A stretch of DNA of 64,000 nucleotides from Niveispirillum irakense DSM 11586. Lineage in GTDB: Bacteria; Pseudomonadota; Alphaproteobacteria; Azospirillales; Azospirillaceae. The translations under genes and the position numbers were made by a program. This document shows positions 60,918-64,000 of this stretch, in pieces; the stretch's first letter is position 1, and each line of letters starts with the position of its first letter. Below the pieces are notes generated by a model. It did not search any database, was not told where the DNA came from, and saw nothing but the letters and a program-made list of their open reading frames with translations. Location of the stretch: NCBI RefSeq assembly GCF_000429645.1, contig NZ_AUCG01000004.1:33795-97794 (forward strand), given 5' to 3'.

Positions 60918-62402
60918 TTACTTGGGCATCATCGCCGTCAGGAAGCTGCCGAACGCGATATCGAAGCCGCGGCGGTTGATGGCGGTGATCAGATACGGGT
61001 CGGGTTCGATGGTCTTGGTGGCCAGTGTGAATATGGCCCAGCCCTTGTCGGTGCGCACAATCGTCTGCTTGACCAGACCCGGTGAGCCGCCGACCTGCAC
61101 CTTCTGTTCCTCCACGGCGATCCAGACGCCCGGCATGCCGCTATCGACCGGTTTCAGGTTGGCGCCATGGAAATCGACGCCATTATTGCGCAGCCAGTTT
61201 GCGGACATCGCGGCCACGGCGTTCTCATCCTTGAAGCGCCCCCGAGGAGCGGTAAAGACATTGACGATCCCGATCGTGGCGTCGCCCAGCTTGTTGGTCA
61301 GGGTCCAGGACTGGCTATCAGCATCGACGCCGGTATCGGGGGTCGCGATCCAGGAAATAGGCATCTTGAAACCCAGCTGGAACACCTTGTTCAGGGGCAG
61401 ATCCTGCGTCGGCTCCGCGTAATTCTGCTGCGGCACGGCGGTCAACTGGAAGCTTTCCGCTGCCACAAGGAAGGCTTCCTCCACCTCCGGATAGCGGGCC
61501 TCATCGCTGAAGCCGTGTAGAATGTAGATATACCGGCCGTTCTTGAAGGTGCGGATCCGGAACAGCACCGGGCGCCCGTTGACGATCTTGCGGGCCTTGA
61601 TGTCCGCGTTGCGGCCGCTGGCGGCGGGGACGACGCGGGCGGCTAGGATCTCGTAATTATTGACCTTCAGCCATTCCCGCACCCAGTCATCCGGGGCCAT
61701 TTCCCGTTCCACCTCGAAGCCGAGCACTTCCATCAGGCTCTGATCCGTCTTGTCGCCATAGGCGATCAGGAGCTGCGGCTTGCCATTGGGCGCAGTCGGT
61801 CGTCCCTCCTTCTCGAACCACAGCCAATCGCGCGGTATCAGCACGCTGAAGGCGAACGGGGCGTGGGGGCTGGGGAAGCTCTGCCGGATGTAATCCTTCT
61901 CGATATCACTCCGGGTTGCCTGGATGCTGGTGCGCAACTCGGTCATGGTGCTTTCCTTCGCGTGACTTTTGTGTGGGACGGTAATGGCAAGGTAAACGAA
62001 GCCGATGAACACGATGATGAGGAAGGGCAGGATGAGCAATTCGGTCAGCCTGCCCCTGGCCCGCATCGTCTCTATATCATTGCGGCCATAAGGCAGAAGA
62101 GCCATCCGCCAGATGCCGGGAAGGTCTTCGGGGACCCTTTCCAATGTGGCGAGCCTGTCACCGATGGGACGCCATTGCATCAGACCAAGCAGACAGAAGA
62201 TCAGGAAGCCGATGAAGGCCATGATCGTGATCAGCAGCCGGGTGATGAAGCCACCGACATGGGCCTCCAGCATCCAGCCCAGCCCGCTGACACCCAGAAG
62301 CGCCAGGATAAGCAGCAGGAAGGCGGGGATCATCCGTCCACGCCGGGGAAGGCGGGCGGCCAGCCGCGCCATCTTCCCCGAAAGCTCCAAGCGATCCGTC
62401 AT
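60918..62402 (-). CDS. membrane protein with two DUF1795-like domains, T6SS locus
   Basis: 494 residues. Three membrane helices lie at about 24-45, 53-78 and 120-144, followed by two beta-rich domains resembling DcrB/DUF1795 (RQSFPSPHAPFAFSVLIPRDW to about 325, and NKVFQLGFKMPISWIA to the end). Each begins with the PxxW turn seen in the Eag chaperone. The start overlaps the VgrG stop (ATGA), so it is made with VgrG. It may be a membrane-linked chaperone or an immunity-like factor; this pairing is unusual. Confidence 0.8.
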   Translation of the reverse strand: MTDRLELSGKMARLAARLPRRGRMIPAFLLLILALLGVSGLGWMLEAHVGGFITRLLITIMAFIGFLIFCLLGLMQWRPIGDRLATLERVPEDLPGIWRMALLPYGRNDIETMRARGRLTELLILPFLIIVFIGFVYLAITVPHKSHAKESTMTELRTSIQATRSDIEKDYIRQSFPSPHAPFAFSVLIPRDWLWFEKEGRPTAPNGKPQLLIAYGDKTDQSLMEVLGFEVEREMAPDDWVREWLKVNNYEILAARVVPAASGRNADIKARKIVNGRPVLFRIRTFKNGRYIYILHGFSDEARYPEVEEAFLVAAESFQLTAVPQQNYAEPTQDLPLNKVFQLGFKMPISWIATPDTGVDADSQSWTLTNKLGDATIGIVNVFTAPRGRFKDENAVAAMSANWLRNNGVDFHGANLKPVDSGMPGVWIAVEEQKVQVGGSPGLVKQTIVRTDKGWAIFTLATKTIEPDPYLITAINRRGFDIAFGSFLTAMMPK

Positions 62403-64000
62403 TTAGGTGCTGGCCCCACGCTCATATCGAGTTCCGTTTTTATCCCAAACAAGGTTTCCACCTCGCCAAACAGGTTCATGTGATATCTGTCCGTCATCCT
62501 ATCATGGAAGGCGGCCGCCCCCGCGCCGCCACCGATCGAGCCGGCGGACACCCCTTGCTGCGTCCGGGTGGTGAGGGTCCAGTCGTCCGGAACACCCCAC
62601 AATTTGCCGATGGGGATGGTGAGATTCTGTTCGAATTGGGCTTCCGCGGCGCGGGCACCGGCCTTGCCGCCGAGGCCGATGCCGGTATATCGGCCGTCAT
62701 CCCCCCATAGGACCTGGCCCTTGGCATCGGCGGAGAATATTTCGCCCGTGACCTTGCCACCGAGACCGCCGGTCTTCAGGTCACCCAGGACGCCTTCGCC
62801 GCTCATCCTCGCCATGGCGGCCTTGCCTTCACCGGCGGCACCGAAGCCGTCCTTGGTGATGCCGGCATGGCCCTGGACTTCGGCGGCATAGACATCCAGG
62901 TTGCCGGTCAGCGATCCGACACTGTTGGAGCCGGTGGCCGAGATACGGGCGCCTGCGATCTCAGCCTTGGCATCAACCGTCGCCTTGTCCGGCCCGATGG
63001 TACCGGTGACCGATCCTTCCGCACCCATGACCTTGGCATTGACGGCGCCTTTCTGCTTGTCAGCGGCCCAGGCGGAACCCTCGGCCGTGGCGGTACCGCC
63101 CCAGCCACCACCACCCCCGCCACCACCCCCGCCACCGGAGGAGCCGCCGGCCACGCCGGAACCGGGATCGGCGCTGTTGCCACCCCCGCCGCCGGAAGCC
63201 GTCACCTCCTCCTCGGGTGGTGGCGGGGTTTTGTCCTTGGTGTTCAGCCAGATCAGTTCGCCATCCAGGCTGATGCCTGTCTTGTCGAGGATGATGGTGG
63301 AGCCGTTGGAGACCAGGATGATCTGATCCGGCGTCATCTGAATTGCGCTTTCGCCGACCTGTAGGACGAGGAGGTTTTTGGCGCGTTGTACGGCGGCGTT
63401 GCCGATCTGGATGAACTGGTTGTTCTGGACAACCATGGAGAGGTCTTTTTGGGAATGGAAGGCGAGTTCCTCGGCGCCTGCTTTATCTTCCATGGAGAAG
63501 AGGTTGAAGCCGTTTCCGCCTGGGGATGAGACGGTGCGAAACGCGGTCTGTGTTTTCTGGGCGGGTAGGGAAAGGGGGGCGGATGTTTCGGAATTTGGGA
63601 CCATTCCCAGGATGACGGGGCGGTCGGGATTGCCCTCCATGAAGCCGACGACGACCTCCATGCCGACACGCGGGATGGTCTGGGCGCCGAAGCCTCGTCC
63701 GGCCCAGCTTTGGGAGGCGCGGATCCAGCAGGATGAGCGATCGTCGGCGGTGCCACGGCGATCCCAGTAGAACTGCACCTTCACGCGACCGTAGGCGTCG
63801 GTATGGATGTCCTGGCCCTTGGGTCCGACGACGATGGCGGTTTGCATGCCGGGGATGGTGGGGCGCGGCGTCACGCGTTTAGGCACGAAGGGTGTCGATG
63901 CCGGGATGCAGGTGAAGCTGTTCTGGTATTGCGTTGTATTGCCGCCGCCGGTCTCATAGCTCTGGTCTCGGGCGGAATGGGTGACCGACAGCACGACATA
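62399..64000 (-). CDS. vgrG: VgrG spike protein with Gly-linked C-terminal extension, N-terminus outside window
   Basis: The frame is open to the window end, so the N-terminal gp27-like part is missing. Present are the gp5/OB part (IVVGPKGQDIHTDAYGRVKVQFYWDRRG, WIRASQSWAGRGFGAQTIPRVGMEVVVGF) and the needle start (FRTVSSPGGNGFNLFSMEDKAG, QIGNAAV). After DGELIWLNTK a run of glycines (about 12) joins a 240-residue tail rich in alternating Ala/Gly beta strands, ending EVETLFGIKTELDMSVGP. The tail is not a known VgrG part and may be a toxin or receptor-binding domain ('evolved VgrG'). It heads the effector locus. Confidence 0.92.
   Translation of the reverse strand, partial: YVVLSVTHSARDQSYETGGGNTTQYQNSFTCIPASTPFVPKRVTPRPTIPGMQTAIVVGPKGQDIHTDAYGRVKVQFYWDRRGTADDRSSCWIRASQSWAGRGFGAQTIPRVGMEVVVGFMEGNPDRPVILGMVPNSETSAPLSLPAQKTQTAFRTVSSPGGNGFNLFSMEDKAGAEELAFHSQKDLSMVVQNNQFIQIGNAAVQRAKNLLVLQVGESAIQMTPDQIILVSNGSTIILDKTGISLDGELIWLNTKDKTPPPPEEEVTASGGGGGNSADPGSGVAGGSSGGGGGGGGGGGWGGTATAEGSAWAADKQKGAVNAKVMGAEGSVTGTIGPDKATVDAKAEIAGARISATGSNSVGSLTGNLDVYAAEVQGHAGITKDGFGAAGEGKAAMARMSGEGVLGDLKTGGLGGKVTGEIFSADAKGQVLWGDDGRYTGIGLGGKAGARAAEAQFEQNLTIPIGKLWGVPDDWTLTTRTQQGVSAGSIGGGAGAAAFHDRMTDRYHMNLFGEVETLFGIKTELDMSVGPAPK

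Noticed and set aside
63100..63190. Run of CCACC/CCGCC repeats that could be taken for a repeat array
   Set aside because: It encodes the polyglycine linker of VgrG; not a CRISPR or satellite.

Overview
The window reads as chromosome or large-replicon DNA of a GC-rich, nitrogen-fixing alphaproteobacterium. An Azospirillaceae member (Azospirillum, Niveispirillum or Nitrospirillum type) is the best fit. The reasons are a nif-type ferredoxin, NifA and sigma-54 sites, a SUF operon and a type VI secretion (T6SS) Rhs locus. The genus is an inference from gene content, not a database match.

Layout. (1) 1-7.4 kb is the edge of a nitrogen-fixation region. It holds the tail of a DegT/DnrJ aminotransferase, a 2Fe-2S ferredoxin and a small unknown protein. 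A truncated haemoglobin follows, transcribed divergently from sufB-C-D-S-U-T. The gap between globin and sufB carries one TGT-N10-ACA NifA site flanked by two outward-facing GG-N10-GC sigma-54 promoters. This looks like a SUF Fe-S factory and an oxygen-handling globin wired to nitrogenase expression. (2) 7.4-8.4 kb is IS66 debris. (3) 8.4-22.0 kb is a nine-gene minus-strand operon plus a LysR regulator. It encodes a TonB receptor, a BclA/SbmA-like peptide importer, TldE, TldD, thioredoxin, an unknown protein, thioredoxin reductase, an M3 oligopeptidase and a cysteine-synthase-fold PLP enzyme. It looks like a route to import, reduce and dismantle a modified or cysteine-rich peptide. IS66-end-like repeats in opposite orientation lie on both sides. 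(4) 22.0-23.6 kb is transposon debris (ISL3 fragment) and low-GC DNA. (5) 23.6-29.3 kb is an export cassette: a JmjC/cupin oxygenase, a HlyD adaptor, a C39-peptidase ABC exporter, a double-glycine-leader protein whose mature part carries a JAMM/JAB-type metallopeptidase motif, and a small signal-peptide protein that may be the immunity factor. (6) 29.8-30.1 kb is a truncated IS21 left end. (7) 30.4-32.5 kb is a two-component system. (8) 32.7-53.8 kb is a compact six-gene minus-strand operon of very large, poorly characterised proteins: collagen-like/Gly-rich 463 aa, a double lipase-fold protein of 653 aa without serine nucleophiles, a 3241-aa giant with a DUF6603-like segment, then 541, 332 and 1779 aa. 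(9) 54.0-54.7 kb is a decayed FAD/NAD(P)-binding protein. (10) 54.7-64.0 kb is a T6SS effector locus: VgrG (cut by the window end), a membrane DUF1795-like protein, an Ala/Gly-rich protein, an Eag-type chaperone, PAAR-Rhs with a C-terminal toxin, and its immunity gene.

The most novel candidates are the giant-protein operon (32.7-53.8 kb), the double-glycine JAMM toxin cassette (23.6-29.3 kb) and the peptide import-and-dismantling operon (8.4-20.8 kb). No tRNA, rRNA or CRISPR array was seen. Protein family assignments rest on motif reading and memory; no search was run.
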